The notes beneath the pieces were generated by a model. The model saw only the letters and a program-made list of their open reading frames with translations, did not search any database and was not told the origin of the DNA. DNA of 64,000 nt from the NCBI GenBank assembly GCA_024220505.1, contig JAKZZE010000002.1, positions 1,116,001 through 1,180,000 of the forward strand, read 5' to 3'. Within the stretch, counting starts at the first letter, position 1, and every line of letters starts with the position of its first letter. Source of the DNA: Rhizopus arrhizus. Taxonomy: Eukaryota > Mucoromycota > Mucoromycetes > Mucorales > Rhizopodaceae. Made by a program: the position numbers and the translations under genes. This document shows positions 1 to 10,762 of this stretch, piece by piece.

Positions 1-580
1 CTAAAAGCCTCAAGTAGTGCATCTCTTGCCTGCCAGAGTACAGCTTGTGGGTTCTTCTCATAAAACATACATAGGAAGTTGGTGTGATGAGGCTGAAGTT
101 TTCTTTCCCAACTTACTCGTTGCTTTCTACCACCTAGTAAGCGTTTTTCTTCATCTTCCTTATAAGTTTTTACATAGTTTTGAGCTGTTCGCTCAACAAT
201 TCCAACAATTGCACCTGCTTTTCTTGCAGAAAGCCCTTCTTCAATAACAAGGTCAAGAAGCTCCTGTACTTGCTCAGGTGAGTAGGTTCTATACGCTCCT
301 CGAGTCTTTTTTGATATAACTTTTTTTCTAGATTGCTTCAAGTCATTCTGAATGTCCACAATAATTGGTTGTTCTTCTGCTTTTGAATAGTTCTCATTCT
401 CCAAAGTCTGACGATATACCTGGTAGCTCTTTAAATTCAAAAGCTTTTTGACTGCCGGTTCAGACACACTATCATCTTCATTTGGTTCTTTCCAGTGATG
501 CCATTCTAATTCTGTTGTTTGGTACAAGTCATTTATATTCTCAACTTTGGAATCTCGTCGAAAACATTAAAACAATGCAT
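1..580 (-). pseudogene. Transposase-like DNA-binding gene fragment, frameshifted and cut by the window edge
   Basis: Read on the minus strand, one frame is open from about 575 to the window start without any ATG. It contains a helix-turn-helix-like stretch (EEGLSARKAGAIVGIVERTA) followed by a basic segment. This resembles the N-terminal DNA-binding part of transposases that are common in Mucorales genomes, but the family is an inference. Immediately upstream the minus strand is open in a neighbouring frame (VPEEYMHCFNVFDEIPK); the two frames would join if the A run near 554-558 were one base longer. The piece therefore looks like a broken copy. The rest lies outside the window. Confidence 0.45.
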
Positions 581-2012
581 ATACTCTTCTGGTACGCCAC
601 AAAATAAAAAAAGCTATCCGCAAATTTACAGTCAAAAACCAATACAAGAACTTTTACAAACCCTGAGGGGTACATTTTTTTCCGGCTTGATTGGTTGAAA
701 AATCTGCGAGAAACAAGTGTTTAATATTATATATATATCCTTGTACTTCACTTAATTATTGATATTACTACACTAATCTACTTCATTTATATAAATATCC
801 CCCTTATCCTTACTATTTTTATATCTTTATCTTTTGACCACTTTGCTATCTGTATTTCAAAACCAAGAACAACAATTGAGTAGTTTATTCTATTGTTATT
901 TTATTGGTTGGCTTGTTGTAAGTGAGTAAAGTTTGCTTGTAAAGCTTGATTTAAGGTTGTGATTGCCTTGTAAGTTGTTGTGTTATATAGAATTTAAGCG
1001 GATGCTTGTTAAGTAGTGACCACCAGATCTTATGTGTAAGATCAATACGATGTTTCTTGATAAAAGTTAAAGTAGAGTAAAAAGTTTAAGTGAACAGGGA
1101 CTTTCTTGTTAAAGTTTGTTAATTATTGAGTAAAAATATATGATTTATTTAAACTGACAAACAATTTCTTCACAAAAAGATGGGATATATAAATGAATAA
1201 TTTTTTTTTTCTTTTTTTATCTTTCTGACTTGACTCGGCTAATCTCTGTGTATCCTTATTGCCATTTTCGTTACACTATTAGCTGATTTCTATAATTTTA
1301 ATAAAGTCTTAGTTTAGCGTATTACGTTTTTATTCATAAATCTCAGGGTGTTCTCAGTCACTTAAACAAAAGAAAAGATAGAAAGCAAAGGTCATTAATT
1401 AGTATTTCTCTCTCTTTAATTGACTGAAGAACTAGTAGAATTACTGATACTTGCAACATCATATCTGTTAGTGTGCTCTATATAAATGTTTGATTTAAAC
1501 TAATCTCCACACTGAAGCGACAATTATCATTACGACAATATTTCTTTCTATAAAACGACAAATATACTTTAAAAAAACCATAAATCACTTTTTTTAAACC
1601 GTCAAATTATTTGAAAAAAACGCCGATATTTATCAGCCTGACTGTAACATTCAGCTCTTTATAAAAATACATTTATGATTATAATAAACATAGTGAAAGT
1701 ATTTAAATCATGAATAAAGATATTTTAAATGAATTAAATCCTCCTTCTTTTATAGACATTATCTACGCAAACATTGACGCGATCGACAAGCTCTAACAAG
1801 CAGAGTTATAATGCAATACAATAGTCAACATGATGATAAATGCATTATGTACGTCTACATCAAATTGCCACTGTTCATATAAGCATCTCAATTACCTTAT
1901 TCATAGTCAGCAAGCGTTTTTGGCCAACCTAGATTTAATTAAACAAACAACCCTGTCCCCACAACTGAATTATTTTGTTAGTTGTACTTATTTTTTGTTT
2001 TTGAAATATGCT

Positions 2013-2043
<31 letters not shown>

Positions 2044-2698
2044 GAAATTAAAAAAGGACATATCTCATCAGTCATTCAATATATAGCTTTTATTTACAGC
2101 ATCATATCTGGATAAGATATCTACTTAGACTGTCTAGTCTGTAATATGATGGTTACAATCGATGGCAATTTCAATTAATATACATCAACACTTTGGTTGT
2201 CATTGTTGTATTATCGAATCTTTACTCTTTATCAAAGCAAAGCATTTTATATAAAAAAAAATAATCTCAAACTTTTAAATCTTTCAAGGAGGTTTTATTT
2301 TTCAATCTTAAAAAAATCAAGGAATAAATAACTAAAGATTATCCTTTCTATCAACAAGACTAAAGAATAGCCTTTATACGATATATTCATGTTTAAGTGG
2401 TTTTTTACATGCAAATTCTTTTACAACATGGCTTTTACTTCAACTGAAAGAACACTAGTAAGAGCAAACTTGATCAACACACTACAAGAATGTGTAAAGT
2501 TTACTATAAATCATTATTATAGTGCCTTGAAAATGCTTATATGAAATAAATTGACAGAAAACAAATGGTTCATCCATTTTCAAAATTCAGGACCTCTGTG
2601 ACTTTGGATTGCTGATTGGTTAATTATTTTTTTTTATTTTGAATCATGTGAGAGCACACATAACAATCAAATTATACTTTCTTTTATTTTTTTATGCC
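581..2698. other. AT-rich intergenic DNA with one dispersed repeat core
   Basis: No supported gene was found. The stretch holds a copy of the hairpin repeat (separate entry at 1016), several A/T homopolymers including a long A run at about 2017-2043, and the presumed promoter of the Mad3 gene just upstream of 2699. Confidence 0.6.
1016..1110 (+). repeat. Hairpin repeat core, isolated copy
   Basis: It starts with GTGACCACCAGATCTT, shared with the three best copies near 33-34 kb. It is followed by an A/G-rich tract and a GGGACTTTCTTGTT tail like that of the copy at 32926. Here the core forms a perfect 7-bp stem, GATCTTA (1026-1032) against TAAGATC (1037-1043), around a TGTG loop. Confidence 0.65.
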
Positions 2699-4415
2699 AT
2701 GTCACATTTATCAGAAGAAGAACAAAAGCGACGACTTTTAATTGACTCTATACCAGAAGTAGATATTATCGATAGTTCAAAAGAAAACATTAAACCACGT
2801 CGTCAAGGTCGTCATGCCGCAGCACTCATTCTAGATCCTGTAGAAAGAGAACGAGAATTGCAAATTGGCGAAGCTAAATTTCAAAAGAAATTAGCAATGT
2901 TGGACGAAGAGGATGATCCTTTAGCCATTTATCTTGATTATATAAATTGGACTATTGAAATGTATCCCTTTAATGATATCCAACTACTTGGTTTATTAAA
3001 AGACGCGACATCCCGGTTTGTGAATGAAATTCGATATAGACATGATCCCCGCTATTTAAAAATGTGGTTAGAGTATGCTAGCCTTGTCAACGATCCAGGA
3101 GATATATATAGTTATTTGATGAGTAAGGGTATTGGACAAACATTGGCTTTATTTTATGAAGAATATGCCAATTGTCTTGAGGAAAATCAAAAGTAAAAGT
3201 AACAAAAATGGTTTTATACAAAAAAATGATTTACTTGTACTAAATAAACGTGTAGATATAAAGAAGTAATAAGAGTATATGAACAAGGTATAGAACAACA
3301 TGCAGAACCTATCAAAAGATTAGAAAGAAGTTATAACGTGTTTAAGAAGAGAATGGAAGCCAGACAGACACAAGGAACACCAAGGGAGCGTGAACGAGAG
3401 GCCAGAATACAAATGGATGCACTTAGGGCAACAGGTCATCGTACAATGCTTGGAGAGAAATTTGATAGTCGATCCAGAGTCTCGTTGCATCCTAATCAAT
3501 TTGCATCTATTCAACAACAATCTGGAAGCAGCAGTAGTAGTAACAGCAGTATCAGAACACGTCGTACAGATCTATTTGGTAATAATAGCGGAGGAGAATC
3601 CAATTTACCAGCAGGACCTAGTTTTCAAGTATATACCGACACATCATCATCCCTTGACCAAATACCAACGACAAGTCTATCTACACCATTACCATCCCTT
3701 GGTCTTTCTGCTTCACAAGGCATCGAAAATGAAAGGATCAAGGAAAAATTTGCGGGTGCTACTCTACCACAAGCAGATCCTGTGATAATACGACCCATCA
3801 CAAAATTCCAAGTGTATCAAGATGAAACTGATAGCGAATCGACAATATATAAAAAAAAGGAAGCAACAAAGCCATTACTGCATGTCTCTGATGGATCAGA
3901 GTCCAGCTTATCTCGTATTCGACGATATCCTATTTTATCCGACGACGACAACACCACACAATCAATAAAAATTCATAAAAAGGCAAAACCAGAAGATAGG
4001 ACGTATGAAAAGCTTGTACGCAGATTTACAAAAAATGGTAGTGACTATGTTCGGACGACAGATTCAAAAGAAAAGAGTGAATATATTTGTATTTTAAATA
4101 CATTTAGTAAAGATGAGAGCATTGAAGAATGCAGATACATGTATGTGAACAAGAATAAAAAAAAAGGTTTGTACAATGTATTTTGCTATTACTTGTAACT
4201 CATTTTTTTTTATAGCTCGTGTACATAGATTTGAGCCTATCATGAAAGAAGAGTACACTGAAGAATCTTTGGCTGCTATGAAGTCAATTAATGCTATTCT
4301 TTATACAGAAAAGACAGAGGATGAAGATGAAATCGAAAAGGATTTAACTTGGACAAGAGACATTCAACAGTTTAAATCTATAAAAAGAGCGCCAGCAAGG
4401 GAGAATGATGAATAA
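2699..4415 (+). CDS. MAD3: Mad3/BubR1-like spindle assembly checkpoint protein
   Basis: Three exons, 2699-3192, 3256-4166 and 4216-4415, give 534 residues; the introns are GT-AG and frame-consistent. I chose the ATG at 2699 because the protein homology begins there; an in-frame codon upstream adds only a hydrophobic, untypical leader. The N-terminus has a KEN box (residues 28-30) and then the Mad3/Bub1 homology region (about 55-165, with DPLAIYLDYINWTIEMYP). A GLEBS-like Bub3-binding motif (SIEECRYMY) lies near residue 453. No kinase domain follows, so this is Mad3-type rather than Bub1. In the known family, Mad3 with Bub3 and Mad2 inhibits Cdc20-APC/C until kinetochores attach; KEN boxes are essential for that. 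Middle region 200-430 is Ser/Thr-rich and probably disordered. A 54-bp gap separates the stop from the next coding start. Confidence 0.88.
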
Positions 4416-4471
4416 AATGCATAATAAAGTCACACATTTTTCTTTTTCTTTTTTTCCCCCCTATTCTCTAC

Positions 4472-5664
4472 ATGGACGATATTTATCAATATACTGCTAT
4501 TTCCAATAACAATAATACTAATGAAGAAGAAGATGTTATTTTAAATGCATTTAGTAATATGGGTTGGGGTAAAAAATGGACAAGTTTAGTAAACACAGTT
4601 AAAAAGCAGGTACAAGGATAAAAATCATTTTACATTCTTGTAAAGCTTACGATTCTTTAGAGTGAGGCATTTGTGGAAGAAACAAAAAATGATTTAAAGG
4701 AATTTGTTCAGGTTTTAACAGAGGATACTGAAATGGAACAAAGCGATAGCAGTACAGAAGACATGAGAGAGAGTTTAGATAGTATTAACACCTCGAGTTT
4801 TTCAAGTTTAAAAGATGGATTATTAAAAGCTCTTGAACAACAAATACCAAATCAAGTTCAATCGATTCGACTACCTGAAAATATGAATTTAAGTCATCTA
4901 AAGGAAGGATTATTAAAAGGAACGCGCTCAGCAGAACATTATCTTCAGACGTTTGGAACAGAAGTCATTTTGGCTTTAAAGAATACAGTGACTGTGATTG
5001 CTCCTGAAGAACAAGAACAAGTAGCAGCCAACCATCCACGTATTTTGTAAACATAAAAAAGAAAATGCTAAACTAGACAAACTTACACATTAGAATAATA
5101 GTGCAACGCGTAAAGAAGCATTACTGGCTAAAATGCAAATAAATGAAGACACTTACCTTAAAGAACCTGAAATAGAAGAATCAAAAGTATTCAATGATAA
5201 TTTCAGAATTGATGATCAGACAGAAAGAATTGCTGAGCTATTAAACACTTATCCAGAGTTAAGAGAAATGATGAATAGGTTAGGTAAGCATACATTGTTG
5301 AGCGAGATATTTTTGCTTCATTGAGAAATATACAGTTCCTGTGCAAGTGAGCTATCCGTTATTCTGGCAAAGATACTTTTACCAGACATATAAGATTGAT
5401 CAAGACGAACAAAAGCGACAATTGATTGTTCAAGGCGTGAAGGATGAGCAAGAGGATGAAAATGAATTTAAATGGGACTCAGACGATGAAGAGAATATGA
5501 CAGTCAAGGAAGAGGATAATAAAACAAATTCAGAAGATACTGATTTCAGTCATCTATCGGAACCTTCTTCCTCTCCACAGCAGCAAACAACGGAGGATGA
5601 GTGGGTAAAGACAGAAAAAAAGAAGGAAAAGACAGACGATGAGGATGACAGTGACTGGGAATAA
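4472..5664 (+). CDS. BSD domain-containing protein
   Basis: Four exons, 4472-4609, 4661-5046, 5102-5283 and 5336-5664, give 344 residues in a continuous frame. The BSD domain, named for its BTF2-like, synapse-associated and Dos2-like members, lies at about residues 205-255. It shows the expected paired aromatics near its end (FWQRYFY) and the preceding ELREMMNRLVP. An N-terminal segment (about 20-60) with MGWGKKW resembles the conserved front of Dos2/BSDC1-type proteins, and the C-terminus is a long acidic tail ending in DSDWE, as in several family members. The molecular role of this subgroup is poorly defined; Dos2 in fission yeast is linked to heterochromatin. Exon 3 begins at 5102, fixed because only that acceptor restores the frame (FATRKEALLAKMQ). 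The product class is secure; a specific function is not assigned. Confidence 0.85.
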
Positions 5665-6140
5665 TAGCTACAGCTCTTCTTTTGTGTACATAATAATAAA
5701 TACTACGTACTTTACTTTTTATCCGTAAGCGAGAAAAAATTGTATCACACCAGGACATCTTTTCTTTTTGGATAAACTATGGTCTTGAATTTTTTTTATT
5801 ATGTCATATTCTATACTATTTAAAATGCAAATTTTCTTTAAATGAATGGCTTTATAGAAAAGGGCTGCAAGGATATGGATGAAATAAAAGTAATCCGTTA
5901 TAGTAACTCACTTGCACATTATAATTCCGACTCTTGTTTAAATAAACAGTCAAATTGTTTTTTTTAAAAAAGTCGTTGGAAAACCAGTAAAAAAAAAAAA
6001 AAGTTCTGTTCCTTGCCAGACACAATGTCAAATACAACAGCATTTGTTCGTGACAATTTTGATTCGATCTCTGAAGTATTGTTAATCAACACTATTAATA
6101 TTAGCGACGCTTAACTTTGCATTAGGGCTGTTTCCTTGTC
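5665..6140. other. Intergenic spacer
   Basis: About 475 bp of AT-rich DNA separates the BSD gene stop from the ORC3 start. It should hold the ORC3 promoter. I see no further gene or repeat in it. Confidence 0.5.
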
Positions 6141-8914
6141 ATGCCTAGCAAGAAGAGAAAACTTGATCACGAAAAGCCAAGTAAAAAGAAGATCAGGACA
6201 AAAGGTAAAGAGCAAACGATGGTTTCCCTCAAATATCTAACACACCATTCTATCTGTAGAAGTAAAGATAACACACCGTAGCGAAAGTGACAACTCGAAT
6301 ATATCACATAATGGTTTTCAGCAACTGTTTGATGGAAATGAGCCTGAAGATACCTTATTATATAGAAAAAGGTCTTTTTATGAAGCATGGACCAAGATTG
6401 ATAAAATTATGAATGTAATTCATTGATATTTTATAAATCAAAGGCGACTTATACTATATATATGTAGGATGTATTAGTAGACATGAATCAAAAGACATAC
6501 AGCAATATTAGACAGTTTGTAGATAAAGCACATGATATAAAAGAAGGGTATAAAAAAGCAATACAAGATGATATCAAATCTAAACGATCAATAGAATGAT
6601 ATGCTTGCCCTTTCATGAAATTCCTACGGCGCTTGTATTTGCAGGTATCAATACACCCGATCACGCTGCACAATTTGCGCATATCGCCTCAGATCTGAAA
6701 CAGCCTTTATCAGAAACAAGTGAACGCAAAAGGAAAAACTTTGTTTCATTTTTACAAGCAAAGGATTGCACAAATATAAAAAATATGATAAAGACGATGA
6801 TTGAACGTTTTTTGGAAAATACAAACGAAGTAGTGGATCAAACAGAAAGAGAAGAAGAGGATGATAACGAGGATGACGATATCATTCGTACTGCACAGGT
6901 AAAAAGTTGTAGAGAGAGAGAGAGAGAGAGAGAAAGAATTCTCTTATTCAGTTTATATGTTAAAGCCGCCGACAGTAACATCATCATCTTATCAAATTGG
7001 AAAAACAAACATGAAAGAGAGTAAAGCACTTCCGTATGATATGCAGCTATTAGAAGGATGGTATAAACATCACAGTTCAAGTGATACATTGAAGCCTAAT
7101 CTTGTTGTTATCTTGCAAGATTTTGAAGCATTTGAACCTAATGTTCTTCAAGACTTTTTCACTATTTGCAGGTAATCATGAATCATGAATGTTGATAATA
7201 GTATAATGACCTCTTAAATAGTGAATACCAAATGAGTTTGCCTATTGTGTGTATTGTGGGTATTGCTACCTCAACAGAAATACTTCATCAATCTTTATCA
7301 AAATCTACTATTGGTTTACTAAGAATAGAAAGATTTAAGTTGGAAAATAGTGAGGTTTGGTTTAACAGAGTGATTGAAAAAGTAAATTTGAACAAGTTTC
7401 CAGTAATACATTTGTCTTACTTTTGGTCACTAGATATTTCTTGATACCACAAACACACTAAAATTCGGGCCCCGTCCTTACAAGTTTTTATTGGATCACT
7501 TTTATTTGTATGATTTCTCTATCACTAAAGTATCTGCAAGCTTAAAGGTAAAGGGGTTGAAGATTTAGAAATTTGTAGATAACAATTGTATAGTATGCAT
7601 TGATACATTATTTCTATGGAAACCCATTATCTATATTCTTACCGCTACTTGAATTGGATAAGCAAAAGATGGAAGAAAAGTTAAAGGAACAGTTTGAAAA
7701 GAGAATGTTAACTATAGATCATATCAATTCTATTCGTATGCTCCCCTCATTTAAAGCATATGTTGAATTATTAGCTACTACAAAACCCAAAAAGGCACTA
7801 TCACTACTTGAAGACGATGAAAAATTGATAAAACAAGAAGTACCTCGTCTTTTAACCCATATAAAACAATATCAAATTGGGTTTACACTGGGTATTCATC
7901 TCATTCAGCTTCTTCAATCACAGTTTCCTTCCTTTAGTAGCATGAGAAAATCAAAACGCATGATATTTTTAGAAGCTTTAGAAGCAAAAGAAGAAGGAGG
8001 ATTTGCAGCACAAAGTCAATTAGTCAAGGTACTGGTGAGCTTGTTGAGAAAGATAGATGTAAATGGTATTAGCAAGTTATTAAAAGAGATGCGTACATTA
8101 TTTGAGCAAAAGAAGTATACCAAAATCAATAAGGAGGCGCTATCAAAACTAAATGAATGGGATACTCGGCTTTTACAACTCGAGAACTCAAAAGGAAATA
8201 CCAGTAAAAAAAAGATGGAAGGCATGATATTATCCAATATAGAGAATGAACATGGTAGACATACAGTCACAGCACAAAAAGCACAAAATGAATCCATGGA
8301 ATACATTAAAAAACTGGGAACAGAAAAGTCTAAACTTGCGATTGAAATCGCAGATTGGTGTAATGACTATCTGGGGTAAATGATGAGAGACTATACTTTT
8401 AATAGTTAAATTAATCAACATTTAGTCACTGTTTGCAATCATTCACTCAAAAGCCACTGTATGAAATAGTGTATTACACAAGTGCCAGATTATTGGAGAA
8501 GTCGTTTGCTTCCCAACCCCGTGCCACGGTTCAAACAGGTCTTACACAACCTCGATATTACTTGAACTGTGCTTGCTGTAAAAATGATAAAACAGATCAG
8601 TTATTGACTTCAGAACCCGATTCTTGTCTCTTGTATAAGCTTTACCTTGAATGTGGACGTATGATTAACCTCTATGATTGGTTTATTGCTTTTTCTTCCA
8701 TCATTGAAAAGGAACAAAGAGCAAAAAATAAGCCACTGGAAGAAAATGAAGCACAGTAAGGATACGATTATTCATAGATTATCAACTTGCTCATATTTAT
8801 TTATTTAGAGCAAGATTCATTCGTTCTGTAGCAGAACTTCAATTCTTGGGATTCATTAAACCAACACAAAGAAAAACTGATCATGTAATGAGATTAACTT
8901 GGTCAAATATCTAA
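6141..8914 (+). CDS. ORC3: Origin recognition complex subunit 3
   Basis: Ten exons: 6141-6204, 6260-6414, 6468-6547, 6595-6898, 6966-7171, 7222-7381, 7434-7547, 7594-8375, 8426-8755 and 8809-8914. Together they code for 766 residues. Family signatures are in order: [31 protein letters not shown], the acidic insert, [39 protein letters not shown], and the C-terminal winged-helix part with [10 protein letters not shown] and [13 protein letters not shown]3 is a subunit of the six-protein complex that marks replication origins; it keeps an AAA+-like fold with degenerate ATPase motifs. Exon 3 must leave frame before 6596; a 47-nt intron (6548-6594, GT-AG) solves this, and a one-base indel near 6594 would be the alternative. 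The intron at 6899-6965 carries a GA microsatellite. Confidence 0.88.
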
Positions 8915-9288
8915 GCAATAAAATCCTCTTTCTCTTTCTATTTTTTTTTTTTTTTGTTCAATGAGTGTACGTGTGTGGGACAATGACTATTTTAGGATAC
9001 AAAGGGTGTCTGATCCAAACTTTTGTATTATAAACCAACAAGCGTCTTTTTACTGTATCTTGCAGAGACGATTTTATTTGCAAACGTTTACCCGCTATTT
9101 TCCGCCTTTACAATTTCTTTTAGCATCCTTCCTGTTCTGTAATTGTTCGAGACTTTCTGCTCTTAATACAGCTTATATGAAACAATTGAATAGAAAGAAA
9201 TCAAAAGGAAAAATATCTTGATCTGTTCTATAAAACATGATCATCTTGGATACAGTTTTGTTTGTTATTTTTAGTCGGCATTTATGTA

Positions 9289-9407
9289 CAGTGCGGCAGA
9301 TAAATATTACTTGTTTGAATATCAATTTGTTGCTTTTTATAATACAAAATATACAGAAAAACGACAACTTAATTTTATCAAAACGACAGTATTTATCTGC
9401 CGCACTG
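9289..9407. mobile_element. 119-bp Tc1/mariner-type MITE
   Basis: The left end CAGTGCGGCAGATAAATA (9289-9306) is perfectly inverted at the right end (9390-9407). Each end abuts a TA dinucleotide (9287-9288 and 9408-9409), matching the TA target duplication of Tc1/mariner elements. The interior of about 83 bp is AT-rich and non-coding, so movement would need a transposase in trans. The perfect repeats suggest recent activity. Confidence 0.8.
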
Positions 9408-10322
9408 TACAAAAAAAAAAAAAAATATACTAAAAATGAGCTCAGAAAACAAGACAGAAAGAGACAGAGGCAAAGAAAAAAAAAAAAATTTCCCCTCTGC
9501 CCTTTCCCCTTTTACTTGAATATAATTATTTCAATTGAGTCCAAAAAAAAAAAAAAAAGGCAACAAAAAAAGATCAAGACATCTCCTTCTGTTACTCTAC
9601 AATATCTTTTTCTCTCAATCTTTTAATACTTTTGACTCGTGTTTCTTTTTTTATTAAAAAAGACACTCGTAAAGTCGGGTCCAGTTACGAGAAGAAAATG
9701 ATTTTACCATTTATAGGAATATCTGACAGGTGCAAAATTGAAAACGGATATTTAAATAATTCGAAAGAACGCAACCGTGTGTCTTATAGCCATTTAAATA
9801 GATTATGAGATCATGGTTCACATGAATATGATACGCCATTAAGCAACTTATTAAATAACAAAAGCTCGATAATAATTCATAATAAAGGGAGTGGTGAGAT
9901 AAGCAAAAAGAATAGTCAATCTTGTTGTTTTTTTCTTTTTTTTTTTTGAATGTTTTACTTCGAAAAAGGTGGGAAAAATAACATCCTTTTTCAATCTCCA
10001 CTTTACTTTTGATACAAAAAACGTTCATCCGAGGTAGCCGACTTATTTGTCTGAATTCAGCAAAAAAAAAAAGTGTACAAAACAGGTACAAGGAAGAAAT
10101 TATTGGTAAAATCGAATATTTGTAAAGAGCAAATTATGCTATTTGAAGATAAGCCAATAAGAATGATAAAAAAAAGCGATTAATCTTTTTTCCCTTCCTC
10201 TCTTGCTAACATGAACTACTTGAATGAATAAGTAAACATTAACCCCTTTCTTTTTTTTTATGTACAATTGAATATCTATACACACACACTACTCTCTTTT
10301 TCTTGATCTACAAAGTATTGTA

Positions 10323-10330
10323 TGACGTCA
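10323..10330. promoter_or_regulatory. CRE-like octamer upstream of PMA1
   Basis: TGACGTCA, the full palindromic binding site of bZIP factors of the CREB/ATF type, lies 433 bp before the PMA1 start codon. Presence of the octamer is direct observation; a regulatory role is inference. Confidence 0.3.
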
Positions 10331-10545
10331 AACAGAAGATATTATAGTAGTACTTGATTCGGGAATGAAGATTTTTAGTGTGGAGCGGTACCACTAAAAA
10401 ACTTTTGTATAGAAAATGTATTATAAAATAATTGAAACCGCCCTAAGTGTTTAATTTTAGTTGCTGTGAAATTTTTTCTTTCTGGCTCTAAAAGGGTTTT
10501 TAATTTTCCACTTCAAAAAAGATTTATCTCTAATTAGATCACCTT

Positions 10546-10591
<46 letters not shown>

Positions 10592-10762
10592 ATATAAAAG
10601 AACGAATAAAATTACAAGATCTTTTTTTCTTTTTTTTCATAGCTTTTCGGCTCTTGCTTCCCATTTTTCTTATCCATAATTTTTTGACTCAATTCTTTGT
10701 CAACTAATTTAAACCACACTCTCTTTTAAGAAGCCCCAAAAGAAAAAAAAAAGTTATCGATC

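Larger units (their letters stand above)
8915..10762. other. Intergenic region between ORC3 and PMA1
   Basis: It contains the MITE at 9289-9407, a CRE-type palindrome at 10323, a run of about 40 A at 10547-10589 and pyrimidine-rich tracts just before PMA1, which are typical of strongly expressed fungal genes. An 86-codon frame at 8961-9221 has no recognisable features and I do not call it. Confidence 0.5.

Noticed and set aside
6548..6594. Frameshift mutation in ORC3
   Set aside because: A 47-nt GT-AG intron restores the frame and keeps the family block [10 protein letters not shown] intact, so a mutation is not needed.
8961..9221. 86-codon frame after ORC3
   Set aside because: It has an ATG after a T-rich tract, but no recognisable domain, splice sites or coding pattern.
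9237..9626. 129-codon frame across the MITE
   Set aside because: It reads through the inverted repeats and several A runs as poly-Lys.
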